Shown here: positions 33,531-41,265 of the stretch, piece after piece
Layout of the letters: every line of letters begins with the position of its first letter
Position numbering within the stretch: the first letter of the stretch is position 1
Source of the DNA: an uncultured Clostridium sp.
GTDB lineage: Bacteria > Bacillota > Clostridia > Lachnospirales > Lachnospiraceae
Length of the DNA stretch: 64,000 nt
Assembly (NCBI GenBank): GCA_946553025.1
Contig: CAMNRM010000019.1
Location: 1-64,000 of the forward strand
Direction: 5' to 3'
Translations under genes and position numbers: made by a program
The notes under the pieces: generated by a model
The model's database searches: none
Seen by the model: only the letters and a program-made list of their open reading frames with translations
Told to the model about the DNA's origin: nothing

Positions 33531-33559
33531 ATTATAAATCGACAAATTAAAAAAGTCAA
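33531..33559 (-). promoter_or_regulatory. promoter of tRNA-Lys copy 1
   Basis: On the minus strand TTGACT (33554-33559) lies 17 bases before a perfect TATAAT (33531-33536), about 14 bases before the tRNA. Confidence 0.85.
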
Positions 33560-33710
33560 GCACTTTTTTCTATAAAATTTTCCGGGTTTTCCGGTTAAAT
33601 TTTTTCCGGCTTTCCCTAAATTGCTTCCAAAATATAAATTTTCCGGGAATTTAAACAGAAAGAAAGCCCCGCCCCAGCAGTTCACAGCCTGCCAAAACAG
33701 AACCTTCCGA

Positions 33711-33783
33711 TGCGCCCTCAGGGACTCGAACCCTGGACAAATAGATTAAGAGTCTACTGCTCTACCAACTGAGCTAAGGGCGC
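33711..33783 (-). tRNA. tRNA-Lys (anticodon CTT), copy 2
   Basis: The same 73-nt sequence as copy 1, 194 bases away. CCA is not encoded. It is transcribed from the promoter at 33834-33862. Confidence 0.97.
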
Positions 33784-33833
33784 TTTTTCTTTTGCTTCAA
33801 GCCGCAACATTCCATCGCATCGAAACTGACTGT

Positions 33834-33862
33834 ATTCTACAATAAGGGGCTGAAAATGTCAA
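33834..33862 (-). promoter_or_regulatory. promoter of tRNA-Lys copy 2
   Basis: On the minus strand TTGACA (33857-33862) lies 17 bases before TAGAAT (33834-33839). Confidence 0.82.
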
Positions 33863-33938
33863 CCCCTATTTTCTTCTTTTTTTATTTTTTCTTAATAAAT
33901 ATTTAATTTTACCAAAAAAACACGTTCATTTATCCCCT

Positions 33939-34259
33939 TTATCTTACATTTGCACGAATAAATTCCCGTAAATCACCCTTGGACATGCTCTGACTTATCC
34001 GGTTTACCACCTTCCCGTCCTTAAAAATCATCAGGGTCGGAATATGCGTTACCTGATAGTTTTCGGCAATTTCCATATTTTCATCGATATTCAGTTTCCC
34101 GAAAATCATTTCCCCGCCAAGTTCTTCGGCTGCGGCTTCAAATACCGGTGCAAACATCTTGCAGGGCACGCACCAGTCCGCATAAAAATCAACCAGCACC
34201 GGGGATTTTGCATCCAGCACCTTTTCCTGAAACTCTGCCGCCGTTAATTTTTGTACCAT
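33939..34259 (-). CDS. trxA: thioredoxin (WCVPC active site)
   Basis: A 106-aa thioredoxin fold protein with VLVDFYADWCVPCK as the active site (Cys pair about residues 31 and 34), the cis-Pro motif HIPTLMIFKDG, and the usual C-terminal helix. It would reduce disulfides in the cytoplasm. The residue after the first Cys is Val instead of the common Gly, a variant that can shift redox potential. AAAGGAGG lies eight bases before ATG at 34259; a longer frame upstream lacks a ribosome site. Confidence 0.94.
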   Translation of the reverse strand: MVQKLTAAEFQEKVLDAKSPVLVDFYADWCVPCKMFAPVFEAAAEELGGEMIFGKLNIDENMEIAENYQVTHIPTLMIFKDGKVVNRISQSMSKGDLREFIRANVR

Positions 34260-34328
34260 AATGTTTTCCTCCTTTACGTTCTTTGCTTTTTTCTCCCTGG
34301 CCAATCCGGTTGACTGCCGGATTTCGGT

Positions 34329-34472
34329 TTACTCCTCTTTCTTTTTCCCGCTGCCAAGTTTTTTATTGACCTCTGTTAATGATTTTTTCCAGCGAAGCAC
34401 CTCTTTATTCAGCGCAAGGTTCCCGCTGAATTTTTTTCCTAAATTTTTTTGAATCTGCTCCGTAATGCTCAC
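34329..34472 (-). CDS. 47-aa lysine-rich hypothetical protein
   Basis: A small frame from GTG at 34472 with AAGGTGG seven bases upstream: it starts MSITEQIQKNLGKKF and ends KKLGSGKKKEE, predicted helical and strongly basic. No family recognised. It sits between trmB and trxA in the same direction, so it is likely translated from the trmB transcript. Short length keeps confidence moderate. Confidence 0.55.
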   Translation of the reverse strand: MSITEQIQKNLGKKFSGNLALNKEVLRWKKSLTEVNKKLGSGKKKEE

Positions 34473-34543
34473 GATAAAACCACCTTTTAGCTCTTTTTTT
34501 ATCTTATGCAGCAGTTTATGTGGTTTTTCCTCTTCCCTGCTTT

Positions 34544-35179
34544 TTACCGCCCGGCAATCAGCTTATAAATCGGATTACCCTTTGCTGAAAATTTTTCTTC
34601 ATATTCGGTCATAACATTCCCTTTCGCCATCGGTGAATGATGCAGGTCGTCCGTATGTTCCAGAATTTTCCATCCCGCTGCCGGAATTGCTTCCATGGAA
34701 TAAGCAAACAGCCCCTGATTATCCGTTTTAAACTCCAGCCTTCCGTCCCCGGCTAAAATCTGGTCATAAACCTTTAAAAAATCCGGTGAGGTCAGACGGC
34801 GCTTTGCATGTCTGTCCTTGGGCCACGGATCGGAAAAGTTTAGGTAAATCCTTTTTACTTCTCCCCCCGCAAAGCTGTCCGCTAAATTTTTCGCATCTAT
34901 ACATAAAAACCAGATATTAGGCAGTTCCAGTTCCTTCCTCTTCTCCAGCCCCCGAAGAAGCACACTGGAATAGCGCTCGATACCAATATAATTCCAGTCT
35001 GGATTTTCCTTTGCCAGTTCCATAATAAACCGGCCCTTTCCCATGCCCACCTCAATTGCTATGGGATTTGCATTGCCAAACAGGTTATGCCAGCATCCCT
35101 TTTGCTTTTCCGGCTCCTGAACCACATAGGGACTTAAAGCAATAGCTTCCTCCGAACCGGGAATATGGCGCAATCTCAT
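34544..35179 (-). CDS. trmB: tRNA (guanine-N7-)-methyltransferase TrmB
   Basis: A 211-aa class I methyltransferase that makes m7G46 in tRNA. IAIEVGMGKGRFI (41-53) is the SAM-binding motif I, YIGIERYSSVLLR is motif II, and RIYLNFSDPWPKDRHAKRRL is the TrmB catalytic signature. TEYEEKF is the C-terminal family motif. GGAGGACGGGAGC precedes ATG. A consensus-like promoter lies at 35272-35300. The 47-aa ORF and trxA follow. Confidence 0.97.
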   Translation of the reverse strand: MRLRHIPGSEEAIALSPYVVQEPEKQKGCWHNLFGNANPIAIEVGMGKGRFIMELAKENPDWNYIGIERYSSVLLRGLEKRKELELPNIWFLCIDAKNLADSFAGGEVKRIYLNFSDPWPKDRHAKRRLTSPDFLKVYDQILAGDGRLEFKTDNQGLFAYSMEAIPAAGWKILEHTDDLHHSPMAKGNVMTEYEEKFSAKGNPIYKLIAGR

Positions 35180-35271
35180 GCTCCCGTCCTCCTTCTCTCC
35201 TTAAAATAAACGTTCTTGCTGTTCATGGTTAAATTGGTAAATATACCCAAAAATCTTTTTATGCACCTAAA

Positions 35272-35300
35272 AGTATAACATTCCCTTGAAATTTTTGCAA
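35272..35300 (-). promoter_or_regulatory. trmB promoter
   Basis: On the minus strand TTGCAA (35295-35300) lies 17 bases before TATACT (35272-35277). Confidence 0.72.
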
Positions 35301-35432
35301 TCTCGGAAAATTTGCGAAAACCAGGTGCACATTTTGTCGAAATCGAGTATAATAGAGCCATAAATACATTCGCGATTCTTCTGGACAAACTTATCCAGCC
35401 TAATATTTAGACAATTAAGGAGGACTTATTTT

Positions 35433-36296
35433 ATGGCAGACGTTGGCACCTGGGAAAAAATCCAGCAAGGTGTAAAAGAAACCGAACGTTTATTGAGTAA
35501 AAAGCAAAATAATCTGGCTATGGTCAAGGCCAGGCAGACATTGGAATATATGGTAAAGGCACTCGCTGAGCGGGCCTGTATCGTGGACGGCGATATGGCT
35601 GATATCATCGATCAGCTTTATGACGGGCGCTGGATTGATAAAACCACCAAAGACCGCTACCACAAGATACGGATTATCGGCAACAAGGCTGTTCACGATG
35701 GGAATGACTCTTCTTCGGATGCAAACCTAGCCTGCCAGCTTCTTTCCATGGAATATCCCGCATTTGCCCCCAGAAACCGCAGGCCGCAAAACCGCACGGC
35801 AAATGCCGCGCCGCCGGCCAGGCCGAGGACGGACGGGCCTAACCGCAGACGGGCAAAGCGAAAAAAATCGCCGGTCAGGGATTTTATGCGGATCTTTATT
35901 CCTATTATCCTTATTTTACTGCTGATTATTTTAATCCGTATGCTTATTCCCAAGGCACCGGAGGAAAACCAGCCCACGCAGCCGCAGACCACGATTGCTG
36001 CACCGGAAAATCCTACGGACCAGACCACCGTAGATCCTGCGCTTCCAAGTGAGGAAACACCGGCGGAAAGCCCGACAGAAACTACCGCACCGCCGGAAAC
36101 GACGACTGCGCCGAGGGTTTATAAAACTACAGAAACTTTAAATGTCCGCGCCGAACCTTCGACTACGGCCCGCATCCTGGTTCAGCTTGCCCCCGACACC
36201 GAAGTGAATGTGATGGGCACATATGATGATCAATGGACAATTATCAACTATGACGGACAGGACGCCTATGTCGCCACAGCTTATTTAACCCAGTAG
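35433..36296 (+). CDS. membrane-anchored SH3-domain protein with a DUF4145-like N-terminus
   Basis: A 287-aa protein. An N-terminal helical domain (about 1-105, with ARQTLEYMVKALAER and IRIIGNKAVHDGN) resembles DUF4145. A basic Pro/Arg linker leads to a single transmembrane helix (about 155-175, IPIILILLLIILI), a Thr/Pro-rich stretch, and a C-terminal bacterial SH3 domain (about 225-287, TETLNVRAEPSTTARILVQL). The topology implies a cytoplasmic domain and a wall-facing SH3 domain. AGGAGG lies about eight bases before ATG. A perfect TATAAT at 35348-35353 may be its -10, though no good -35 pairs with it. A 15-bp tandem array begins in its final codons. Confidence 0.83.
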   Translation: MADVGTWEKIQQGVKETERLLSKKQNNLAMVKARQTLEYMVKALAERACIVDGDMADIIDQLYDGRWIDKTTKDRYHKIRIIGNKAVHDGNDSSSDANLACQLLSMEYPAFAPRNRRPQNRTANAAPPARPRTDGPNRRRAKRKKSPVRDFMRIFIPIILILLLIILIRMLIPKAPEENQPTQPQTTIAAPENPTDQTTVDPALPSEETPAESPTETTAPPETTTAPRVYKTTETLNVRAEPSTTARILVQLAPDTEVNVMGTYDDQWTIINYDGQDAYVATAYLTQ

Positions 36297-36395
36297 CGGC
36301 AAACGCAGCAGCTATAAATCCAGTGCCTATAAACCCAGCAGCGATAAATGCAGCAGCTATAAACAGAACAACCATAAAACCAGCAGCTATAAACA
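36291..36395 (+). repeat. seven 15-bp tandem repeats starting at a stop codon
   Basis: Seven 15-bp units with consensus CAGCAGCTATAAACA run from 36291 to 36395. The first unit contains the TAG stop of the SH3 gene. The rest of the gap up to 36576 holds a terminator at 36400-36430 and an AT-rich leader of the ATPase operon. Confidence 0.85.
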
Positions 36396-36399
36396 GCCC

Positions 36400-36430
36400 A
36401 ACAGCAGGCTTTTTCGCCTGCTGTTTTTTG
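36400..36430 (+). terminator. terminator after the SH3 gene
   Basis: AACAGCAGGC / GCCTGCTGTT with loop TTTTTC, followed by TTTTG. Confidence 0.9.
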
Positions 36431-36576
36431 TTTTCTTAACGTTTTTTTAACATTATTGATTTTTCACTAAATTATTGATTTAATTTTAACACAATCTTGT
36501 CATTTTTGTTCTGGCTTTTTTGACAAATCTTGTATATGATAAGGAGGGAAAATAGAAGAAAAAAGGAGGAACCTTT

Positions 36577-36888
36577 GTGGATAAGCTGATTAAAAAAATA
36601 TCCGAAATCGAAGCTGCCGCTGCTTCCGTGATGGAAGAGATGAATGAGCAGAAAGCGGCGTTTACTGCTCAGATTCATGAAAAGACAGCTTCTTTTGACC
36701 GGGAACTGGAACAATCCACCACGGAACAAATCAAACAGCTGAATCTTTCCATGAAAGAGGAGCTGCACCAGCAGCTGGCCCGTCAGGAAAGCGAGGGGGA
36801 AAGGCTTTTAGAACGCTTGGAGCAGATTTATGAAGCAAATCATACGATTCTTGCCACGAACCTCTTCCAGGAAATCATAAAGGAGTAA
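36577..36888 (+). CDS. V-type ATPase peripheral stalk subunit G/H
   Basis: A 103-aa protein, almost all charged coiled coil (EIEAAAASVMEEMNEQKAAF and so on), matching the stalk subunit G/H (NtpF/AhaH) that opens many V/A-ATPase operons and pairs with subunit E. Starts at GTG with AAAGGAGGA eight bases upstream. Five bases separate it from subunit C. The name rests mainly on position and coiled-coil character. Confidence 0.8.
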   Translation: MDKLIKKISEIEAAAASVMEEMNEQKAAFTAQIHEKTASFDRELEQSTTEQIKQLNLSMKEELHQQLARQESEGERLLERLEQIYEANHTILATNLFQEIIKE

Positions 36889-36892
36889 CGCT

Positions 36893-37942
36893 ATGGGAAG
36901 CCTTTTCAGCTACAGTGGACTTACCACAAAAATAAAGGCCATGAAGAGGAATCTGCTTACGGACAGCCAGTACCGGGAAATGGCTGCATTGGACTCGGTT
37001 GCCGGTTCTGTGGAATATTTAAAAAAACAACCCTCCTACCAGCATATTTTTACGCAGACGGATGCAGGGCAGATGCACAGGTCGGATATCGAAGAGCTTC
37101 TTTTACAGGCAGAATACCGGGATTTTTCCAAGCTATACCGGTTTGCCAACCTGTCCCAGCGGAAGTTTTTAGACCTTTATTTTATGCACTATGAAATTTC
37201 TATTTTAAAGCGCTGCCTCAGAAACCTTATGGGCGGGCAGCCGATGACATTAAAGCTGTATCATTTCCAGGAATTTTTTGAACGACATTCCCAGCTGGAT
37301 GTGATTAAGCTGACTGCCGCGAAAAACCTTTCCGAATTTACGGCAAATCTTTCCGGCACACCCTACTATGCCCTGCTGATGCAGTTAAATCTTCAGGAAA
37401 ACCTGACGGTTTTTGACTATGAGATGCAGCTTGATTTTCTGTATTTTAAGACCATGTGGAGGATGAAAAACAAGCAGTTAAAGGGCAAAGAGCAGCAGAT
37501 GATTACCCAGTGCTTCGGGAGCCGCCTGGATATGCTCAATATCCAGTGGATTTACCGCTGCCTCCGCTATTACTCCATGACACCGGAGGAAATCATGGCC
37601 CTGCTTATTCCGGTTTCCTGGCATTTAAAGCCGGATCAGATGAAAAAACTTGCTTCCTGCACCTCTCTGGAAGAGTTTTTTTCGCTGTTAAAGACCACCC
37701 GCTACGGGACGCTGAATCTTGCAAACCTGGAAGAACAGCCAAACCCGGAGAAATTAAGCCTTCAGGTGCTTGCGCGGATTCACCATTTAACGGCCCTGCA
37801 CGAGCCTTACTCTGTGGCCTCCCTTAATTCTTATCTGTACTTTAAGGAGCTGGAAATTCACCGGATTATTACCATTATTGAAAGTATTCGCTACGGTTTA
37901 GGGCAGCAGCAAATCCTGAATCGTTTAGAAAATGTCATGTAA
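36893..37942 (+). CDS. V-type ATPase subunit C
   Basis: A 349-aa helical protein of the V/A-ATPase C (eukaryotic d) family, the funnel linking the rotor shaft to the membrane ring. It begins MGSLFSYSGLTTKIKAM and contains the repeated Tyr/Arg helix pattern FSKLYRFANLSQRKFLDLYF and ISILKRCLRNL seen in family members. AAAGGAG precedes ATG. It follows subunit G/H after four bases. Confidence 0.92.
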   Translation: MGSLFSYSGLTTKIKAMKRNLLTDSQYREMAALDSVAGSVEYLKKQPSYQHIFTQTDAGQMHRSDIEELLLQAEYRDFSKLYRFANLSQRKFLDLYFMHYEISILKRCLRNLMGGQPMTLKLYHFQEFFERHSQLDVIKLTAAKNLSEFTANLSGTPYYALLMQLNLQENLTVFDYEMQLDFLYFKTMWRMKNKQLKGKEQQMITQCFGSRLDMLNIQWIYRCLRYYSMTPEEIMALLIPVSWHLKPDQMKKLASCTSLEEFFSLLKTTRYGTLNLANLEEQPNPEKLSLQVLARIHHLTALHEPYSVASLNSYLYFKELEIHRIITIIESIRYGLGQQQILNRLENVM

Positions 37943-37957
37943 AGGGGGTAGTTTTTT

Positions 37958-39877
37958 GTGATTGAAAAGATGAAATTCTTAACACTCACTGGCCCAAGAG
38001 AGGACATTGACCGGGTAGTAGACACTTATCTCTCCAAATATGAAATTCACCTGGAAAATGCCCTCTCCCAGTTAAAAACGGTCAGTGAACTGCGGCCGTT
38101 CGCCGAGGGAAATCCCTACGTCCGCGAATACCGGAAAGCGACGGAGCTGATGGAACAGCTTGCCGCTTCGGATCTTCCCGTCCGGGATATCGGCATCGAC
38201 CAGGCTTTGGACACCGTCCATGCCCTGGAAACCACCCTGGCTGAACTGACCAGCCAGAAGGAGGAATGGGAAAAGCAGCGTGAACTTTATGTATCCTCGC
38301 TGAACCAGGTTTCCCCGTTTATCGGCCTGAACTATGATATTGCCCAGATTATGCAGTTTAAGTCCATGAAATTCCGCTTTGGACGGGTGGCAAAGGAATA
38401 TTTCTCCTATGTGGAAACCTTTGTCTGTGACAATATCGACTCGATTATGTTTAAATGCCAGGAGGATGATACCTATGTGTGGCTGGTGTACTTTGTTCCG
38501 GCCCCGGTAGCCAGCAGGATTGACGCCATCTACTCTTCCATGCATTTTGAACGCCTCTTCCTCACCCATGAATACCAGGGTACGCCCACCGAGGCTTCAC
38601 GCCTTTTACGGGAACAGCTTGCCGGGGCGGACGCTGCGATTGAAAACCTGAATAAGGAAATTAAGGCAGCGCTCGAGGCAAAGAAAGAGGATCTGGCAAG
38701 CGCCTGTAAAAAGCTTGAGCGCTATTCCAGCAACTTCGACGTGCGCAAGCTTGCCGCCTGCACCAGCCGGAGAAGCCATACCTTCTTTATCCTCTGCGGC
38801 TGGATGACCGAAAAGGATGCCCTCTCCCTGCAAAAGGATATGGAAGCGGAGCGGGACTTATTCTTAAACCTGGAGGAAAAGCCGGGTGACGTTCAGACCA
38901 AGCCGCCGACCAAACTCTCCAACCCCGGACTGTTTAAACCCTTTGAACTTTTTGTTCAGATGTACGGTCTGCCGGACTACCACGAATTTGACCCGACCAT
39001 CTTAATCGGGCTGACCTATTCCTTCCTCTTTGGCTTTATGTTCGGCGATGTGGGGCAGGGGCTCTGCCTGCTGATTGGCGGATGGCTTTTATACCGGACA
39101 AAGAAGATGAGTCTTGCCGCCATCGTCAGCTGCTGCGGGTTCTTCTCGACGATTTTCGGCTTCTTCTTCGGCAGTATCTTTGGATTTGAAGATATTATCG
39201 AAGCTGCATGGATGCGTCCGGGCCAGGCGATGACGACCCTGCCGTTTATCGGTCGGTTAAATACCGTCTTTGTTATTACGGTAGCCTTAGGCATGGGCAT
39301 TATCGTTTTGACCATGATCTTTAATATCATCAACAGCCTGCGCACCCGCGATACCGAAAAAATCTGGTTTGATACCAACGGCGCTGCCGGACTGGTATTC
39401 TACCTGTCCCTGATTATCGTTATCGTGCTGTTTATGACCGGAAAGCCCCTGCCGGCAGGTATTTTCATGACGGTAATGTTCGGCCTGCCCTTGTTACTTA
39501 TCTTTTTTAAAGAACCCTTAACTTCCATGGTAGAGAAGAAAGGTGCCCATATCGAAGGCGGTAAAGGCATGTTCTTTATCCAGGGCTTTTTTGAACTCTT
39601 TGAATTATTATTAAGCTACTTTTCCAACACGGTTTCCTTCGTCCGTGTAGGCGCTTTTGCCGTAAGCCACGCCGCTATGATGGAAGTCGTGCTGATGCTT
39701 GCCGGCTATGAATCCGGCTCGGTCAACTGGATCGTGGTGGTTCTCGGAAACCTCTTTGTCTGCGGAATGGAAGGCTTAATCGTCGGTATCCAGGTGCTTC
39801 GTCTGGAATACTATGAACTGTTTAGCCGTTTTTACCGCGGAACAGGACGCCCCTTTAAGGCTTACGGAATAAAATAA
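37958..39877 (+). CDS. V-type ATPase subunit I (membrane a subunit)
   Basis: A 639-aa protein with a soluble N-terminal arm (about 1-330) rich in coiled coil and a C-terminal domain of seven to eight membrane helices. FMFGDVGQGL, FGFFFGSIFGFED and FSNTVSFVRVGAFAVSHAAM are family signatures; the Arg in SFVRVGAF is the essential one in ion translocation. Starts at GTG with AAAGGGGG upstream. Confidence 0.96.
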   Translation: MIEKMKFLTLTGPREDIDRVVDTYLSKYEIHLENALSQLKTVSELRPFAEGNPYVREYRKATELMEQLAASDLPVRDIGIDQALDTVHALETTLAELTSQKEEWEKQRELYVSSLNQVSPFIGLNYDIAQIMQFKSMKFRFGRVAKEYFSYVETFVCDNIDSIMFKCQEDDTYVWLVYFVPAPVASRIDAIYSSMHFERLFLTHEYQGTPTEASRLLREQLAGADAAIENLNKEIKAALEAKKEDLASACKKLERYSSNFDVRKLAACTSRRSHTFFILCGWMTEKDALSLQKDMEAERDLFLNLEEKPGDVQTKPPTKLSNPGLFKPFELFVQMYGLPDYHEFDPTILIGLTYSFLFGFMFGDVGQGLCLLIGGWLLYRTKKMSLAAIVSCCGFFSTIFGFFFGSIFGFEDIIEAAWMRPGQAMTTLPFIGRLNTVFVITVALGMGIIVLTMIFNIINSLRTRDTEKIWFDTNGAAGLVFYLSLIIVIVLFMTGKPLPAGIFMTVMFGLPLLLIFFKEPLTSMVEKKGAHIEGGKGMFFIQGFFELFELLLSYFSNTVSFVRVGAFAVSHAAMMEVVLMLAGYESGSVNWIVVVLGNLFVCGMEGLIVGIQVLRLEYYELFSRFYRGTGRPFKAYGIK

Positions 39878-39910
39878 ATATAAAAATTGATAAGAAAAGG
39901 AGAAAAAACA

Positions 39911-40336
39911 ATGATCGTAAAATTATTAATCACCCTTGCATTTATCCTCAGTATCCTGGTACCCTTTGGCGCGTTTGCTGCCGGTGAAAAATCCCGCGGG
40001 CGCTATAAAAAAGCCCTGGCAATCAACTCCTTCCTGTTCTTTGGCACCATGCTTGTGTGCAGCGCATTATTCTTTACCGGCAATGCCTTCGCAGCCGAGG
40101 AAACCGCTGCTGCCGTAAATCCGGCTGCCGGAATGATTTGTCTGGCTGCTGCCCTCTCCACCGGCTTAGCCTGCATCGGCGGCGGTATCGCGGTTTCCGC
40201 TGCGGCCTCTGCCGCTCTTGGTGCCATCAGTGAAGACGGCTCCATCCTTGGTAAATCCTTAATCTTCGTTGGCTTGGCCGAAGGTGTTTGTCTTTACGGA
40301 TTAATCATTTCCTTTATGATTATCGGTCGTCTTTAA
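39911..40336 (+). CDS. V-type ATPase subunit K (proteolipid c ring)
   Basis: A 141-aa hydrophobic protein with four membrane helices (about 3-23, 40-60, 72-97, 115-139), as in double-hairpin V-type proteolipids. A single ion-binding carboxylate lies in FVGLAEGVCLYGL (last helix); the first hairpin has none. GGGIAVSAAASAALGAISED is the loop motif. The ATG at 39911 has AAGGAG upstream. The ligand residues do not settle whether H+ or Na+ is moved. Confidence 0.93.
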   Translation: MIVKLLITLAFILSILVPFGAFAAGEKSRGRYKKALAINSFLFFGTMLVCSALFFTGNAFAAEETAAAVNPAAGMICLAAALSTGLACIGGGIAVSAAASAALGAISEDGSILGKSLIFVGLAEGVCLYGLIISFMIIGRL

Positions 40337-40340
40337 TTCG

Positions 40341-40649
40341 ATGAAAATGTATCTGATCAGCGACAATGTGGACACCCTGACCGGGATGCGCCTGGCTGGG
40401 GTGGAAGGATCTGTCGTCCATGAACGAAATGAACTAAAGGAAGCACTGGATAAAGCGTTGGCCGACAAGGAGATTGGGATTTTGCTGCTGACGGAAAAAT
40501 TCGGAAGGGAGTTCCCGGAAATCATCGACCAGGTAAAACTGGGCCGGAAATTCCCGCTGATTGTCGAAATTCCCGACCGCCACGGAACCGGCCGCAAGCC
40601 AAACTTTATCACTTCCTACGTAAATGAAGCCATCGGATTAAAGTTATAA
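40341..40649 (+). CDS. V-type ATPase subunit F
   Basis: A 102-aa protein MKMYLISDNVDTLTGMRLAG in part, with IGILLLTEKF and PLIVEIPD: the Rossmann-like fold of the central-shaft subunit F (NtpG). It begins four bases after the subunit K stop and has no good ribosome site, so translation is likely coupled to K. An ATG at 40347 is an alternative. Confidence 0.92.
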   Translation: MKMYLISDNVDTLTGMRLAGVEGSVVHERNELKEALDKALADKEIGILLLTEKFGREFPEIIDQVKLGRKFPLIVEIPDRHGTGRKPNFITSYVNEAIGLKL

Positions 40650-40668
40650 CAGAAAGCAGGTGATCGAT

Positions 40669-41265
40669 TTGACCACGGATGATAAGTTACAATATTTTTT
40701 AACGATTTGTATGGAAGATGCACAGGGAAAAAGTGACCATCTTCTTAAACAATACTCCTCCTCCCTGGAAAAAAATCTGGAAGAACATAAACGGGAAGCC
40801 TCCCGCCTGGCTCATCTGCAGGTACAGGGGGAGAAGGAAAAACTCCAGCACAAAATGAATAAAGAACTTGCCCTGGGGCAGATGAATATCAAGCGAAATT
40901 TCAGCCGCCGCCACGATGAACTGAAGGAAAAATTATTTACCGAGATTAAAGAACTTCTTGACTGCTACCGCGAAACACCGAAATACACCGAATGGTTAAA
41001 AAAGCAGGTAAAAGAAGCCGAAACCTTTGCCGGCAAAGAAAAGCTTACCGTCTACCTCGACCCAAAGGACGCCGATAAGCTTTCGCAGTTTACCCAGGAT
41101 GCCGCACCGGATACGGCAGTCGAAGTCAGCCAGTATTCCTTTGGCGGAGGTATCCGTGCGGTGATTCCTTCCCGGAACATCTTAATTGATCAGTCCTTTG
41201 ACAGCAAGCTGGCAGAGGCAAAAGAAACTTTTCGTTTTGAATTAGGAGGCAGCGCTCATGATTAG
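40669..41265 (+). CDS. V-type ATPase peripheral stalk subunit E
   Basis: About 198 aa. An N-terminal coiled coil (to about 110) starts MTTDDKLQYFLTICMEDAQ and a globular C-terminal domain ends with GGIRAVIPSRNILIDQSFDSKL, the NtpE pattern. The TTG at 40669 with AGGTGAT just upstream gives the family-like start; a GTG at 40660 overlaps that site. Overlaps subunit A by eight bases. Confidence 0.9.
   Translation: MTTDDKLQYFLTICMEDAQGKSDHLLKQYSSSLEKNLEEHKREASRLAHLQVQGEKEKLQHKMNKELALGQMNIKRNFSRRHDELKEKLFTEIKELLDCYRETPKYTEWLKKQVKEAETFAGKEKLTVYLDPKDADKLSQFTQDAAPDTAVEVSQYSFGGGIRAVIPSRNILIDQSFDSKLAEAKETFRFELGGSAHD

Noticed and set aside
36497-36526. TTGTCA...TGACAA inverted repeat as an operator or promoter for the V-ATPase operon
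   Set aside because: Arms are only six bases with a long gap, and TTGACA at 36520 has no properly spaced -10. Not strong enough to report as a feature.
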